From contig NMRA01001083.1 of assembly GCA_002633005.1 (NCBI GenBank), positions 1 to 41,297 of the forward strand: 41,297 nt of DNA, written 5' to 3'. The position numbers were made by a program, and so were the translations under genes. Below are positions 21,171 to 33,061 of the stretch, one piece after another. Positions within the stretch are counted from its first letter, which is position 1. Each line of letters starts with the position of its first letter. The stretch is from Phoronis australis (taxonomy: Eukaryota; Phoronida; Phoronidae). The notes beneath the pieces are model-generated. The model did no database searches. It saw only the letters and a program-made list of their open reading frames with translations, and had not been told where the DNA came from.

Positions 21171-22100
21171 CGGTGAATTTAACAGCTGAGAGACACTAAA
21201 TTTAAATGTCTAATTTAACATTGTACTAGTTTAAATCTGAACACAGATCCGATCAACACCGTTTTAGTCAGGATATGATTATAGTAAAATGTTTCTTTTC
21301 GTATATGTACATATGATATCGTTGGCATTCTTTAATTATATTGTTGTGGAAAAGATGAGCGAAGTTAACAAAGGGGCAGAGCCATATTACAGTGACAGTT
21401 TCCGAAGGCTGTTGTATTCTGGTGCGCCAATCACCAGTTGAATCGTGTGGTCATGGTGGCATGCGCTTTGTTTGAAATATGACTAGCATCATAAATAAGG
21501 TATGCAATAAATTTTCACTGTATTTTTCATTTACATTCAACTGTCCCATGACAGTTATGTTAAATTTCAATTTTTCAGGTTGTTCGGTTCTTCAACTTTT
21601 CGCTGAACAAAAATGATGAGCTGCAACGTGTGATAGAGGAAAGTGGTTAACCAGCGCCAAAAACTGTGGGAATTATGTACAACTGGATGGGTGAAAACGA
21701 ACGTCGCTTACGACGTGTTCATCAACCAAAACCCTCAAGTACAAACTGTGACAAGATACTCTGTGTCATAATTTAATTTGGTAAACCTTAATTAGATGAT
21801 AGAATTAGTGTCAAGTTTGCTCATTACCAACATTGCACATTTTTGTAAATTTTTACATATTGCTCAAGCTCTACAGAATATCAGCACCTAGCAAAGGCAT
21901 TACATCATTCTCCCATTGAGTCCAACTTAATCGGTTGTAAAGCACAACAAGTTGAGCAGATGACCACTGTAGCCAGTATCTTACACAACTGAATGACAGA
22001 TGGAGAAAATGACTTTGGTTACCATCGTTTATTCATTGTTGTTGATGAAAACCTCTACCCGATGTCGAGAGTAGTTCTGCTAGGTTTCAGCAACCTTTTG
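21171..22100. other. Non-coding DNA between PC4 unit and hAT relic
   Basis: A weak exon-like stretch at about 21579-21772 follows a CAG acceptor. It contains FFNFSLNKNDELQRVIEE but has a stop after ESG. Function unknown; it may be the first decayed exon of the downstream hAT relic. Confidence 0.3.
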
Positions 22101-22226
22101 AAGCCTGGTAGATAATTTGAGTGCATGTTGTCATACCAGACAAAAGACTGTGCTGGGCAGTAAAAGGAGCCACATGATATCACAGGGACAGAACCCACTC
22201 TATGTCTGGTAAAGTCACTGAACGGG
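22101..22226 (-). repeat. Interspersed repeat R, copy 1
   Basis: On the minus strand this matches 28974-29100 for its full length: CCCGTTCAGTGACTTTACC, then AGTCTTTTGTCTGGTATGAC and AATTATCTACCAGGCTT. In one frame both copies keep SFV-YDN and NYLPG. I do not recognise the family. Confidence 0.65.
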
Positions 22227-22317
22227 AGAACGCCGAAATTTTTCAACTCGGAAAGATCCTCAGATGCCACTCAGTTCCTACACACCATAACTAACTTCGT
22301 CATCACACTGATTACTG

Positions 22318-23396
22318 TGAATGAAGTAATAAACTACCTAAAGAAGATAACAGTGTGTCTTCAAAGAACAGAGGTAGACATTGTCGAGGAGTTTAAATAT
22401 ATCAACACCACCCCCACAACACTGACAAGTGTAAATTCTATTAGTAATAGCTAAAGCAATGTTTCATTTTGTAAACACCAAATTGCGTATCATTTTTGGT
22501 CCTATGTAATTTCATGTAAACAAAAACATCAATTATATTTTAATAATTTAAGATTCGAGCTCACGACATCGATGGGTTTCATCAGCAGGCTTTTGATAAA
22601 GCTGCGGCTTATGTCCGTTCTGATGGAACTGAGCTCTCATGACCCAAGGATTGTAGGCAAGATGTCCTACAGACTGAACAGCGGCAGCAACGAAGATTCC
22701 ACATCTGGATACTAGAAGCTCAACCTAGCAATAACTTTCTTGGACCACGCTGTAGATCAAATGTGTGAGTTTGTAGTTGAAATTTTTTTAAGATATTGCC
22801 AAATATTTCGACAGTGAGCTTAAAATCATTATGCATTTCCAATTTGAAGTCCTCACTCATCAGGCTATAATGGGAATGGATGCTTTGCCTGCATGTGTTG
22901 TGGATGGAGACATTAAAAGCGAGATTGTCATACTTTCTAGAAGATGTTTGCGCTGAAGTTCAGGATGCCGAGCACGTTAGTGGAAGTTAAGAAATCAACT
23001 ATATGAAGACATCAACATATAGTCACCTATTATGTGCACGACATGTGAACGTTTGACACTAAATTTGAAACATAATTCAAATTTGATGTTGGCATCTTTG
23101 AATGCTTATTTTAGTACTGGAAAACCGTGGTACCAGAGCAGAGACCAGCATTGACACTCCAACCTCTCAAGGAACACAGTCAAATTATGTATCCAAACGG
23201 GCACACCATATTAAAGATCATCTGCATGTTTCCTGTAATATGTGAAGCAGAAAGATCCTTCAGCACATTAAGAAAACTGTCAACAATAACTAACGATCAA
23301 CTCTCTGCCCTGCCGCTCATGAACGCTCACAGGGCCATTCCTGTAGACGTTAAGAGTATCATCCGACACTCCAAAGGCATTACAAATTGTATCTGA
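22318..23396 (+). pseudogene. hAT-family transposase relic with probable introns
   Basis: Fragments appear in hAT order. NEVINYLKKITVCLQRTEVD (about 22318-22400) has the L-S-x-x-L-Q-x-x-x-x-D-I pattern. DIDGFHQQAFDKAAAYV (about 22567) and RQDVLQTEQRQQRR follow, interrupted by a TGA. THQAIMGMDALPACVVDGDI is near 22850. The C-terminal dimerisation domain (23127-23396) carries YPNGHTILKIICMFPVICEA and ERSFSTLRKLST, then LPLMNAHR. The last exon probably begins after the acceptor TATTTTAG near 23113, where the frame reads YWKTVVPEQRP. The DDE catalytic region is not recognisable. hAT transposases cut and paste by a DDE reaction; this copy has stops and is dead. Confidence 0.7.
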
Positions 23397-26300
23397 GACA
23401 AACTTTGTTTCCGTTTTATATAAGCACTGGCCAGGGTGAGAATACTTCATTTTGAAACAGAACGCACCACAATAAACGTCAACGTGGCCAACTTGACGAG
23501 TGCTCATACGACAAAGACTTCACAGTTCGAACCGTAATACACTAATCAAGAAATACTAGATAGGCATTGTGAACGTGCAGACATATGGATATAGTTCCGA
23601 CATGAAATCCGTTGGAATGACTTGTCATGGTGTCAGTGCGCTAACGGCATGATAATGGAAACGACTGATTCTTGTGTAGTGTTGCCACAAATAACGCCTT
23701 CTTGGAGAAGCGCAGATGTGTCTCACGGACCATCCTGATTTTGCACTGCATCAAAACAGAGGTGTGCTTACGACGTTTATAGGGCTGGGAAAAGGGACTG
23801 GTGAAAATATCCCACACCCAGAGGACGAAACAGAACCCTTAAGAACAAGTCAGTCATCAAACAGGTTAATACTGTTATGTTCTCATGCCGTGAATTTAAA
23901 GTATTTGCTTAGGTTTTCCTGACCAACTATTAATCAAAAACTGATCAACAACCGATCCGCTTTTCTTTGTCTTATGCCTGCCAAATGGAAACCGTACACT
24001 AGGCACATCTGACTTCAGCCTCAGTCTCCTGTTCTGTCCTGGCATGAGCCGTTTGGTAATCCGGCATTCGATTGTCAGAGAAATGACTGTTGACGAAATG
24101 TTAGCCACAGACATGGTGAAGTTTCAAGTCCTCGTACTAGGTATAAATGGCGTATTTGTCATTCTTCACTACTGCGACCCACTTCCAAAGCATTATGGAC
24201 TCTCGAAGAAGTGGAAAAAACAATATACCAGCTTGTCTCGCAGCTTAATAGTTCCCACAAGTGGCAACGATACACCACACCATAGCGGCACTCACTCTGC
24301 AGAAGAACCACTGACGTAGCTGCATCGTTTCTCACCTCCCTTACAAATAAACGCGACACCTGTCGGCAAGGTAAGATCGACCCATTAAAACAGTAAAGAA
24401 GACTAATTAAATGGGGTGACATTCTCCTTTAAGACTAGACTTGGCAGAGTTTGTAAGAAACCTGCAATCTATGGTTCGTACGATTTCTCTTAATCATTAT
24501 TCATGCTTTGTACGACAATAGATGTCACTGTTGTTGTAGTGATGATGCATAATTGTACATTAAGTAGTTAGTTGTAGCAGTTGGCTGCTGAAGCTGGAAG
24601 AGAATGTTAAGAATATTGGTTTCCGTGGATTCTGCCAGGTGGCACTAAATGTCAGTGTGACACATTAGTGCTATGATCTGTCAAGACGAAAATAAAAGTT
24701 GCGTGGAAATCAAATTGCGAGTTTTATCAGTCTTTGAGGAACATATGATGTGCCAGCCTGAACACAACTCATTACCAGCAATTCCTGCATGAAAGAACAG
24801 TGACTGCGTAGATTTTAATGATGGTGGCAAGTCACCTAGTCATCATGTGATTGCGTGGCCAGTTTCACTGAACCCATACTGTTCCTGCAATGCACGACAG
24901 GTAAAGAAACATTTTTGTTAAATTACATCGTCTGATTGCAACGGGCCTGGTAAGGTAATGCACAAACAGTTAGCATTACTAAAAGAGTCAAACATATTTA
25001 TCAGCAATTTCACAAGGCTATCATATCTAAAGAATCTATTGGCATCACAAAGGCACTGAACAACAAATTGTGCACCTTATGGAAAGTAAAATTCAATCTG
25101 TCACGGGAGCGGGGTGATAGTGTAGTGTACATGTGGTGGACATTTCAAATTAGTTGTTCAGTACATCGCAGCGTCTCCTATGAAAATGCATGTCCACACA
25201 AGTCCTACAAGTCAAACGTGCATTCATCATGAGCATACTGGACTATTTCAAGTGTTCAAGTCAGCCGACTGTTCCAGATAAAATGTGGGAGGTGAGATTG
25301 CTCAGTCCTGCTTCACCACCGCAACTTGTTGGCCGACCCAGAAAATGTCAACCTAAGGTAGTAGTGCTCGATGAGATCGCCATCAACAAGAGCCCTACTG
25401 TTGAAGTGGAAAGGTCGACAACTGTGGAATCATCAGGGCCGCAAGACCAGAGAAAAAGAAAGTACAGAAAATGTGAGAACTGAACAAATAAAAGCCAGTA
25501 AAATCTCATTGAGTAACAACAATGGCCGTCAGAGCGACGAGATCATGGCCAACACAAAACTACAATCTCCCGTAGTGGCGGTGTATTCAGGATGCAGATG
25601 ATGTATTTAGATGAGCAATACAGAACACAGTAAGATTTCAGTGCATTTCATACAACCAGTGTGATTACAGCAGCACTGCACACGAAATACCGGGAAGATC
25701 CTGCAAGCCTTTGCATGGAATGACAGAAGTACATGTCATCAGTTGCAGGGAAACATGACGTGTTACGTTCACATGCAGTGTAATGTTATTGCGAGATATG
25801 CAGCATAGAAGCAGTATGTGAAGTATTTGTCTTGAGGGTGGTTTAGTGATGATAAACAGAAACATCCACTAATACAATGTCTTCATTTATGTATGCGCTG
25901 ATTTTAAAGCTCATTTTGGCCAAACATAAATGTGAACACTGACTACCAACAGGAATTAGCTACAGTTCAGGAACTCTTTTTCAAAAGGAATTGAAACTAA
26001 TATTACTGGTGATGGTCATGAATTGAGAAACACTATGATAGTATTTTCAAAGATTTTTCACTTCTCAATGATTGAAGGAACATTGGCTCAACTATTATGG
26101 TCAAAAAGAATATTTTCCCCATGGTGCTTTTTGATGAATTTGACAGCAGAGATAATCTAAAGCATCCTTTGAAACCAACTGCCTCAAAAATGATTTTTTT
26201 GACAAAGTAACAATATCAAACCTTTTTCTACCTGCAGATGAGATTTTTATACAAGGTGAATTAGACTCATTGGTAAACTTTATCCAGATAAAGACTAGTT

Positions 26301-26980
26301 CTGTTCTGGAAAAAATCTCCTAAGAGATATGGTTACAGCCAGGCCCTGTGTGTTGTGGAAAGGAATAAAGTCTCGGAAAAATTTATTTTTGTACAACTTC
26401 AAAACAGTCAGCATGACAGTCTATGACTTTCTTGAACATTTATGTAATTTAAAAGTGTGTGCGACATATTGCGTAATGAAGAGTTGACAAGATGATTCCA
26501 GACCAATAGCCACGTCTTGAACTGCAACAGCGCCCTCTCTCATTATGCAGTATTTAACCACAATGCTGCGCATACGTAAGGTACTTGCCACACAGTTGTA
26601 CACTGTTGCCATGCAAATCACAACTCTGAACTAAAATTAATTTTGCATTAAATATGATGCCCTATACCATTGAATAGTGACTTGTAATAAAGATGAAAAA
26701 AAATTAAAAGCAGCTTGCGCAACTAGTCGTCCTCCATTTGTGACTCGGCTCAGAAGTATGTCAGAGGCCCTACCTTTCGAAAACAAGATCAATCATCCAA
26801 TGCATTTTTACCTCAGTCTACAAAAGATGCGAGTTGAAATCCAAAAGTGAGAATTCATGCTAAGTAGCAAACTTCTTCAAAATAGCATCAGATGCAGTGA
26901 TCAGAACATGCATATCTGACTAAGGCTTAGAGATCAGCCTAATCTTTCTTTACATTTCACAAACTGGTGTAATCATTCTA
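23397..26980. other. Long stretch without a supported gene
   Basis: Several frames of 65-97 codons exist. The best is 25190-25483. It contains MSILDYFKCSSQPTVPDKMW and a VGRPRK AT-hook-like patch; similar MSIL-YF starts occur at the N terminus of invertebrate transposon proteins, but the rest is absent. A TTTATT at about 26380, which is AATAAA on the minus strand, could be the polyadenylation signal of the minus-strand gene ending at 27043. Confidence 0.3.
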
Positions 26981-27042
26981 ACTGAAGGTTTGGCTTGTCA
27001 ATGTGGCATGTTTCAAATATTGCACATCAACTTGGTCTCACG

Positions 27043-27216
27043 CTAATCCCATTCTTCTTCAGCCTCATCATCTCGGTTCTCTACAGGGGGAGCCTCCATC
27101 TGGATGTTACTCAGAAGGTCCCTCATGGCTGCCATAAGAGCATTCACACCGGCCTGAAGCTGGTTGCCTTGGTTACCCCCCACAGCGCCCTCTACATCTT
27201 CCCTTAGAGGTTCCTC
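27043..27216 (-). CDS. Last coding exon of a minus-strand gene; acidic C terminus
   Basis: The exon follows the acceptor CTTCAG| and encodes 57 residues. It starts EEPLREDVEGAVGG, continues with an amphipathic helix VNALMAAMRDLLSNI, and ends with an acidic tail finishing EEEWD before TAG (27043-27045). It is GC-richer and more codon-like than its surroundings. The acceptor gives phase 0, whereas the preceding identified exon (29624-29703) ends in phase 2. At least one small exon between them is therefore not found, or one splice site is misplaced. No domain is recognised, but the helix plus acidic end suggests a soluble intracellular protein. Confidence 0.65.
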   Translation of the reverse strand, partial: EEPLREDVEGAVGGNQGNQLQAGVNALMAAMRDLLSNIQMEAPPVENRDDEAEEEWD

Positions 27217-28973
27217 CTGAAGAAAACATTGCATGGTTTAGCTGAAACACATACAGTATACCTTAGCTATTCCACTATGGCATAAACCGTCATTTTGGAT
27301 TTGCTGCAGTTTTTGTCAGTACCAAATTTGAATACATCTGACTTTCCATTCATAATTCACCCTGTCTATTCCCCGTTTTTAGTTAAACCAACATTCATAC
27401 TCTTGAGCATATCATGGCTTTACATTCTATAATATAAACCATCAACTTAGTCAGGTGTTTAAGGGTCACGCATCCAAAATGACCCAAAACACTTGTTGTA
27501 CTAGGTATGATACAGTGCTGTAATGAACCAACCTGCAGGTTAAGTTGATTACATTCAATTGTAAGACTTCTTTACTACCTGTTACACCAAGACAGTGGAA
27601 TTAAAGGACCTCTATGCAAGCTTTTGAGGAATATGGCTTGTGAGGTCTTGTTAAGCACATCTTTGAAGTTGGTACCTATGAACCTTTAAGCAGATAATTT
27701 GTTCTTTTCGTCTTAGTCTCGAAAAAGATGGATTATTCGAGGTATACAATGCAAATGTAAATGTTAAACTACATCTATGCAAATTATACTTTTGAATCAG
27801 AACCAAGCGCTTGCAGTGAATTGCTAGAATAAAACATCAACTAGAAATACCAGCGGAGTGAAATTGGGCAGGAGAGATCGGAAAAACGTTGACATGACGC
27901 TAGAATCTTGCTGTAGTCGAGTTGGCCTAGAAAAAATTAAAATGGGAAGATTAGAAGAAAATCAACAACAGTGGGATTCAAATGCACTCACACAGAACTA
28001 AAAACAGTTCAGGTAATTGGATACTTTCACTACCAAGGGTCACACTTTTGAAAATATACAACTTGACAACCCACGAAATGATATTTCCAAATCCTTGATG
28101 ATTACAGAAGCACACTACACTGTGTACACGATAATACCTTACTGTTTGAAGTCACAGGATAGCATTTTTTCTTACAAAACGTTATTTTCCAAGTTCAGCG
28201 CATGGTAAGTCGCGGCCGCCACATAGGCAACAAATTTCACTCATCACTTAAAATTCCATCCCCAAGATCTATTAGGTACAATCGGATGTCTGGAAGGCAT
28301 TGGAAAGGCCTGTTTAGACCAAAAACCCATTGTCGAAAATCAAGACCTCGGACATCTTGCTTTTTCAATGAAATGATCAAGGTTACCAAAAGGCAGTGAA
28401 AGAGTTAATAAACTGAGCTGAATACACAAACACATTTTTATGAGCACACTCAAAATGATTTGGGGTTTACCCAAGCCAGACAAGATGAACTCATGTCATG
28501 CAAGGCCTAAACTTGACAAGACCGTAAACTCTTTTACAAGACTATCTGAAACCTTGCACATTTTTTTCTTATCCATTGTTCAATCCCATAATTTGAAATA
28601 ATAACATGTTGAAGGTGGAAGGGAGTGTTACAATAGGTAAAGTTACATGCGCACAAACACATACTGGAAAGGAACCAATTGGAAGAGATGCAGTTCAGTA
28701 CCAGCCAGAGAACACTAATGTCCTGGTCATGATCATCTTCCAAGTTAACATACCCTTGCAGAAAAATCCCCAATCAAGAACACAATATGGCGCACAAGTG
28801 AAATTTTACTTTTTCATCTTTTCATGATAGATAAGCAGCACCAATTAATTGCTTTTACCCTTTTAAAGTTCAACGCCATACTATCAGACAATGTTTTAAG
28901 AAATTGCGAAAATTAGCAATAAAGTCAGAGACTTTTGAAAATTGAAAAACGACAAATCTCATGACAGCATTTT
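27217..28973. other. Intron of the minus-strand gene; missing exon expected here
   Basis: An exon with 1 base plus whole codons (length one more than a multiple of three) should lie between 27217 and 29623 to reconcile phases. I found no convincing candidate. Otherwise the stretch looks non-coding. Confidence 0.4.
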
Positions 28974-29100
28974 CCCGTTCAGTAACTTTACCAGACGAAG
29001 GGGGTTCTGAGCGTGTGATAACATCTAGCTTCTTTGTTAACTGTCAAGCAAAGTCTTTTGTCTGTTATGACAACAGGCAGGCCAATTATCTACCAGGCTT
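28974..29100 (+). repeat. Interspersed repeat R, copy 2
   Basis: This matches the reverse complement of 22101-22226 over its length. It is the second of only two copies in the window and lies in an intron of the minus-strand gene. Confidence 0.65.
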
Positions 29101-29623
29101 ATTACAGACCATGTGTGAACACCGTCAAACCCAGAGCGAATTGGTACATTCGGAAAGAATAGATTATCATAATTTCGGTTGCATTTGGGCAATTTTGGCA
29201 ATTCAAAAACTAAACATGACCACCATTAGACGAGCATTTCAAAAATGCTCTTGGTTTACTTTCAAATATGTTATAACTTAACTTTTATTTTTAACAGAAC
29301 AGCCCAGTCAGGCTAAATACCATCTGTTTGAAGATTATAGCAATTATCGAACATGAGAGAGCTAGCCCTCCAAACATGAATGCCAGAATGGAGTTAATCA
29401 ATCGTGTGAGATATTGGCTACAGGGGTAAACTTCCCTACTTGTTGTTGGGCTATAGAATCGAACAAGTTGGGAGCAACGGGAAAACGCCGTAATGTTGGC
29501 AATTTTTTAACAAAAATTGGCGTGATTTTACTTGTAACTCTTTTGCTGCTGTAGTTCACGACAAAAATAAACCCGTGACTCTACTGAATGCTCTCTAACA
29601 ATTTCTACAGTAAGCCGTATTAC
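29101..29623. other. Intronic DNA, nothing recognised
   Basis: No further exon-like or repeat structure seen before exon 29624-29703. Confidence 0.4.
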
Positions 29624-29703
29624 CTTGCAGGTCTTGTGTATGTCTGTATACTGTCCTTTGGAGGTAGAGGATCATAGCTCAGCACTGGCGTGTTAGACAA
29701 CTC
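29624..29703 (-). CDS. Internal exon of minus-strand gene (SYDPLPP block)
   Basis: The acceptor CTTCTTTAG| and donor |GTAATAC bound 80 bp encoding ELSNTPVLSYDPLPPKDSIQ then TYTRPA plus two bases of the next codon. It enters in phase 0, exactly as the previous exon (33942-34032) leaves. The Pro-rich, acidic content suits a linker after a folded domain. It is too short to be found by length alone; phase and splice sites support it. Confidence 0.65.
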
Positions 29704-30853
29704 CTAAAGAAGTGAAACCTCACTCAGCTATTGCATTTCATTAAACGGCCTCCTCTCAATTTTCAAAATGTTCATATTTTAAAGCCCACACTCCACTATG
29801 TGCCCTGTCCCAATTTAGAGAATTACTACTTTCAAGCTTTTCATAACGAGTCCAACATTGATTGCCCAAGTAAATGAAAAATGCACAACAAGTACCCAAT
29901 GATATTTGTCAAACTGAAACTAGCAACCAATAACATTCGTCAAAAGAGTTTCCAACCAATACATTGATGTTCCAAACGCAGATTCAACGAGTTCCACAAT
30001 TTTGTGCACACAGACTACTTACAAATGCCTAAAGAACACACTTTTGAACAGTTATTAGTAATTTCTTATTTTTATGGAATAATTCCAAAATTTGGGGATA
30101 GCGCGATGATGCACCACTTAATATTGTCTTTATCTGAGAATAGTTTAAAGTATATTTTGCCTCAAACGTGCACCATGAGCATATAATTAGAACGTGTTCG
30201 TAGACACCAACTATTTGGCTGACCTCATGAGTCATGATTAGAAAATTATAGAATAAAAAACTAAAACAAGAGCAACGCGGAGCGTTAAAATGTACCCAAA
30301 GATGCATCGCAAATGGTGTGCTTTTAAGGTTATTTATTTGTATCATAAAAATGGCCACTAGATGGTGCAAAAACATACAATCCATCCAAAAAACGGGAAC
30401 ATGCCATATTTCATAAAACCTGTCAAGGAACTTCAGAGAAACAATGGAAAACAGAATAAAATGAAATTGTCACTGGTGGGCACAGAATCCGTTGGATCCG
30501 CCTGAAAGTCGTCGTCGTCTGTTGTTATCTTAATACAGCTATGGGAGCAAAACAAAACTACCACTAGGAGGCGCCACAGCAGTCAGTCGCCATCATCAAA
30601 CATCCTCTTCACACTGAGAACATTTCAATTTTCAAAACCATCCCTAGAAGAATTTGGTCTGCAGAGGGGTGGACACCAAAATCAGGGTTTGAAAACAGCA
30701 AAAATGGCAACTAGGTGGTGCAAAATACCTTGATTCCATCCAAAAACAGGAGAAAAGCACCATCTCTTCAATAGATGCCTATATTCAAAATTTAATGAAA
30801 ATCTGTTGAGGAACTTTGAAGATATAGAGGTAAACGTAAAAAAAACTAAAATT

Positions 30854-30867
30854 GCCACTAGGTGGCA
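30854..30867 (+). promoter_or_regulatory. CTCF-like motif CCACTAGGTGGCAC
   Basis: Fits every position of the CTCF core consensus CCASYAGRKGGCRS. It lies in the second submodule of a repeat unit. Related one-mismatch sites are at 30561-30574 and 32897-32910 (CCACTAGGAGGC). Confidence 0.45.
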
Positions 30868-30941
30868 CACCACTAGTCAGATCCGTCTGAGAGTCATCGT
30901 TGTCCGTTGTCAACATCATATAAATGCACTTGCTAAATTAA

Positions 30942-32097
30942 CCCTTATCCTGCTAAGCCTCTATTCAGACAACTTTCCCTGTGCACTGAGCTAAGTAGGT
31001 CACCACTGCTGCGCGCACTGGGCTGTTATGAAGGTCACTCAGATTAATGACCTAACATTTTTAGATTGGAAATTTGAAGGGGTAATATCAACTTTACATA
31101 AAAGTGGTCTGCACAAAAGTTGTTCAGAATTCAATGGAGATTTTCACGATATGCATATCTTTACCATAGCCTTGGTGTAAATAATTCTATAAACTTTCAA
31201 ACTGGACACACTTTGTTTTTATCTGTTTTCGCACATGAGAACAGAGCTGACTCTCAAAAAACCGTAATAAGCATTTTTAAAAGGCAACCCATGAGAATTG
31301 CGTTTAGTAAAGCAGATTTATTGTCTGTAACATCACATCTACAAACAAGAATGTACAGTATATAACATACCTCAACTTTGCACGATTACAAATTCATGAC
31401 CGGTGCAGTTGCTTGCTAAAGTCTGTTTTGAAGTTCACCTTGGTGTGCAAAAACTTGAAACACGGGTGGAGACACAAAGCTATTCTGTGCAAAAGTCACA
31501 AAAAATATCTAATTCTGAATGAGTTCCATCATGTTTCAGAAGCCCTGTATTATACCTGAAGGGCGTGAGCCAAGCATCGTCGTAGGACACTCCAAGTTCA
31601 GCTTCAGGGACCGGTAAATCATCCAAAAATTGCACTGAGATCCGAAACTATAGAATCTGCATTACTTGTGACTGTTGTGTTAGTTTTCCTGTCAATGTCA
31701 CCGTCACTTTTGAGTGCAAATTCCAGCTCGTTTTCACTATCTGAGCCCATGAACACTTCCTCAAGAACACTAGTCAGCAGTCACTTTACCACGTTGGCAC
31801 TAGCCAAGATAAAACTTGCGTAAACTTTCAAATATCTCCGAAACAGATAATCACAGCCATATGTTGTAAATCAGAAAAGTGTACAGGAAACTATGAACTG
31901 TGGAATGCGCATGCTCACATATATAAACAGCATACGGGGCTTTCACAATTTCTGAATGAAAAACACCAGTGTCCTGGGGTGAGTACACTCTCCTTGCGTA
32001 GCCTAGCCGTAGCTTATTTTAGGCGATTGAGTACACCCGACGCATTTTAATAGGATAATAGGCTTGTCGGCTGACCTCGCCTAGCGCAGGATAAGGG
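30942..32097 (-). mobile_element. Non-autonomous piggyBac-type element with TTAA duplications
   Basis: The element starts CCCTTATCCTGC and ends GCAGGATAAGGG, perfect 12-bp inverted ends, and is flanked on both sides by TTAA (30938-30941 and 32098-32101). That is the piggyBac hallmark. Removing the element and one TTAA restores a repeat sequence (CTAAATTAAGTAACGATCCTG) that matches the undisturbed sister unit near 32523-32545. The 1156-bp length is too short for a full transposase, but the minus strand retains an N-terminal transposase fragment, so it is a deletion derivative that depended on an active relative. Confidence 0.85.
31480..31750 (-). pseudogene. N-terminal fragment of piggyBac-like transposase
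   Basis: From the ATG at 31750 the minus strand encodes an acidic start (MGSDSENELEFALKSDGDID) and stops at 31619 after 43 codons. A second frame overlapping its end (about 31635 to 31480) encodes VQFLDDLPVPEAELGVSYDD then AWLTPF and FRYNTG. An acidic N terminus followed by a W-x-P-F-type block is typical of piggyBac transposases upstream of the DDD domain. The catalytic domain is absent. The assignment leans on the TTAA ends. Confidence 0.5.
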
Positions 32098-32314
32098 TTA
32101 AGTAACGATCCTGCAAACGGTTTAGGAAATACAGCCATGAGCGGAAAAAAACTGCCAACAGGAGGCGCTACAGTAGTTAAGTCGTCAGAAAATCATCTTC
32201 AGCCGTCCACTTCATAGTTAAAACATACATGCCAATTTTCCCAATTATCCTGAAAGCGGTTTAGTTGATCGAGGGGTGGACGCCAAAAAACAGACTCGAA
32301 AACAGTAAATATGG

Positions 32315-32328
32315 CCACTAGGTGGCGC
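32315..32328 (+). promoter_or_regulatory. CTCF-like motif CCACTAGGTGGCGC
   Basis: Full consensus fit, in the first submodule of a repeat unit. A partner site CTACTAGGTGGCAC at 32458-32471 differs at one position. Confidence 0.45.
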
Positions 32329-32752
32329 ATACTAAGTCAAATCCATCTGAAAATGGGGAGATAGCATCACCTCATTAACAGATGCCTGTATGCCAAATTT
32401 TATGAAAATAAGTCAAGGACCTTTAAAGATAGAGGTAAACGTAAAAAATAAAAATTGCTACTAGGTGGCACATCTGTCCAAAAGTCGCCGTCCTGCGTTA
32501 TTAACATCATATAAATACACTTACTAAATTTAGTAAAGATCCTGCAAACGGTTTAGGAGATACAGCCATGGGCGCAAAAAAAACAAAATTGCCTCTAGGA
32601 GGTGCCAAAGTAGTTGAAGTCATGGGAAAACCATCGTCAGCCGTCCACTTCATAGCACGAACATACATGATAATGTTCGCAATCATCCTTTGAGCGGTTT
32701 GGTTGATGGAGGGACGGAAGCCAAATAACTAACTCAAAAACAGTAAAAATGG

Positions 32753-32766
32753 CCACTAGGTGGCGC
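32753..32766 (+). promoter_or_regulatory. CTCF-like motif CCACTAGGTGGCGC
   Basis: Identical to the site at 32315, 438 bp further on, at the equivalent place in the next tandem unit. Confidence 0.45.
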
Positions 32767-33061
32767 AAAATACCTCGAATCCATCCGAAAACGAAAAGAT
32801 AACGTCACCTCATTAATAAATGACTATGAGCCAAATTTCAAGAAAATCGGTTGAGGACCTTTGAAGATAGACGCAAACGTAAAAAAACTAAAATTGCCAC
32901 TAGGAGGCACAGCGGTATTTGGGTCGGTCTGAAACTCGTCATCTTCTGCCGTCAACCCCATAGGAACACACCTGCCAAATTTCAATAAGATCCTGCAAGG
33001 GGTTTAGGAGATACAGCCGCGGACGCCGGACTCCCGGATGCCCAGACAGAGATGACGGCAA

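Noticed and set aside
28231-28315. Possible missing exon of the minus-strand gene (bounded by AG and GTGATG on the minus strand)
   Set aside because: Open and with plausible ends, but it leaves phase 1, while the last exon needs phase 0.
31120-31365. 81-codon plus-strand frame inside the piggyBac element
   Set aside because: It is on the strand opposite to the transposase remains and has no motif.
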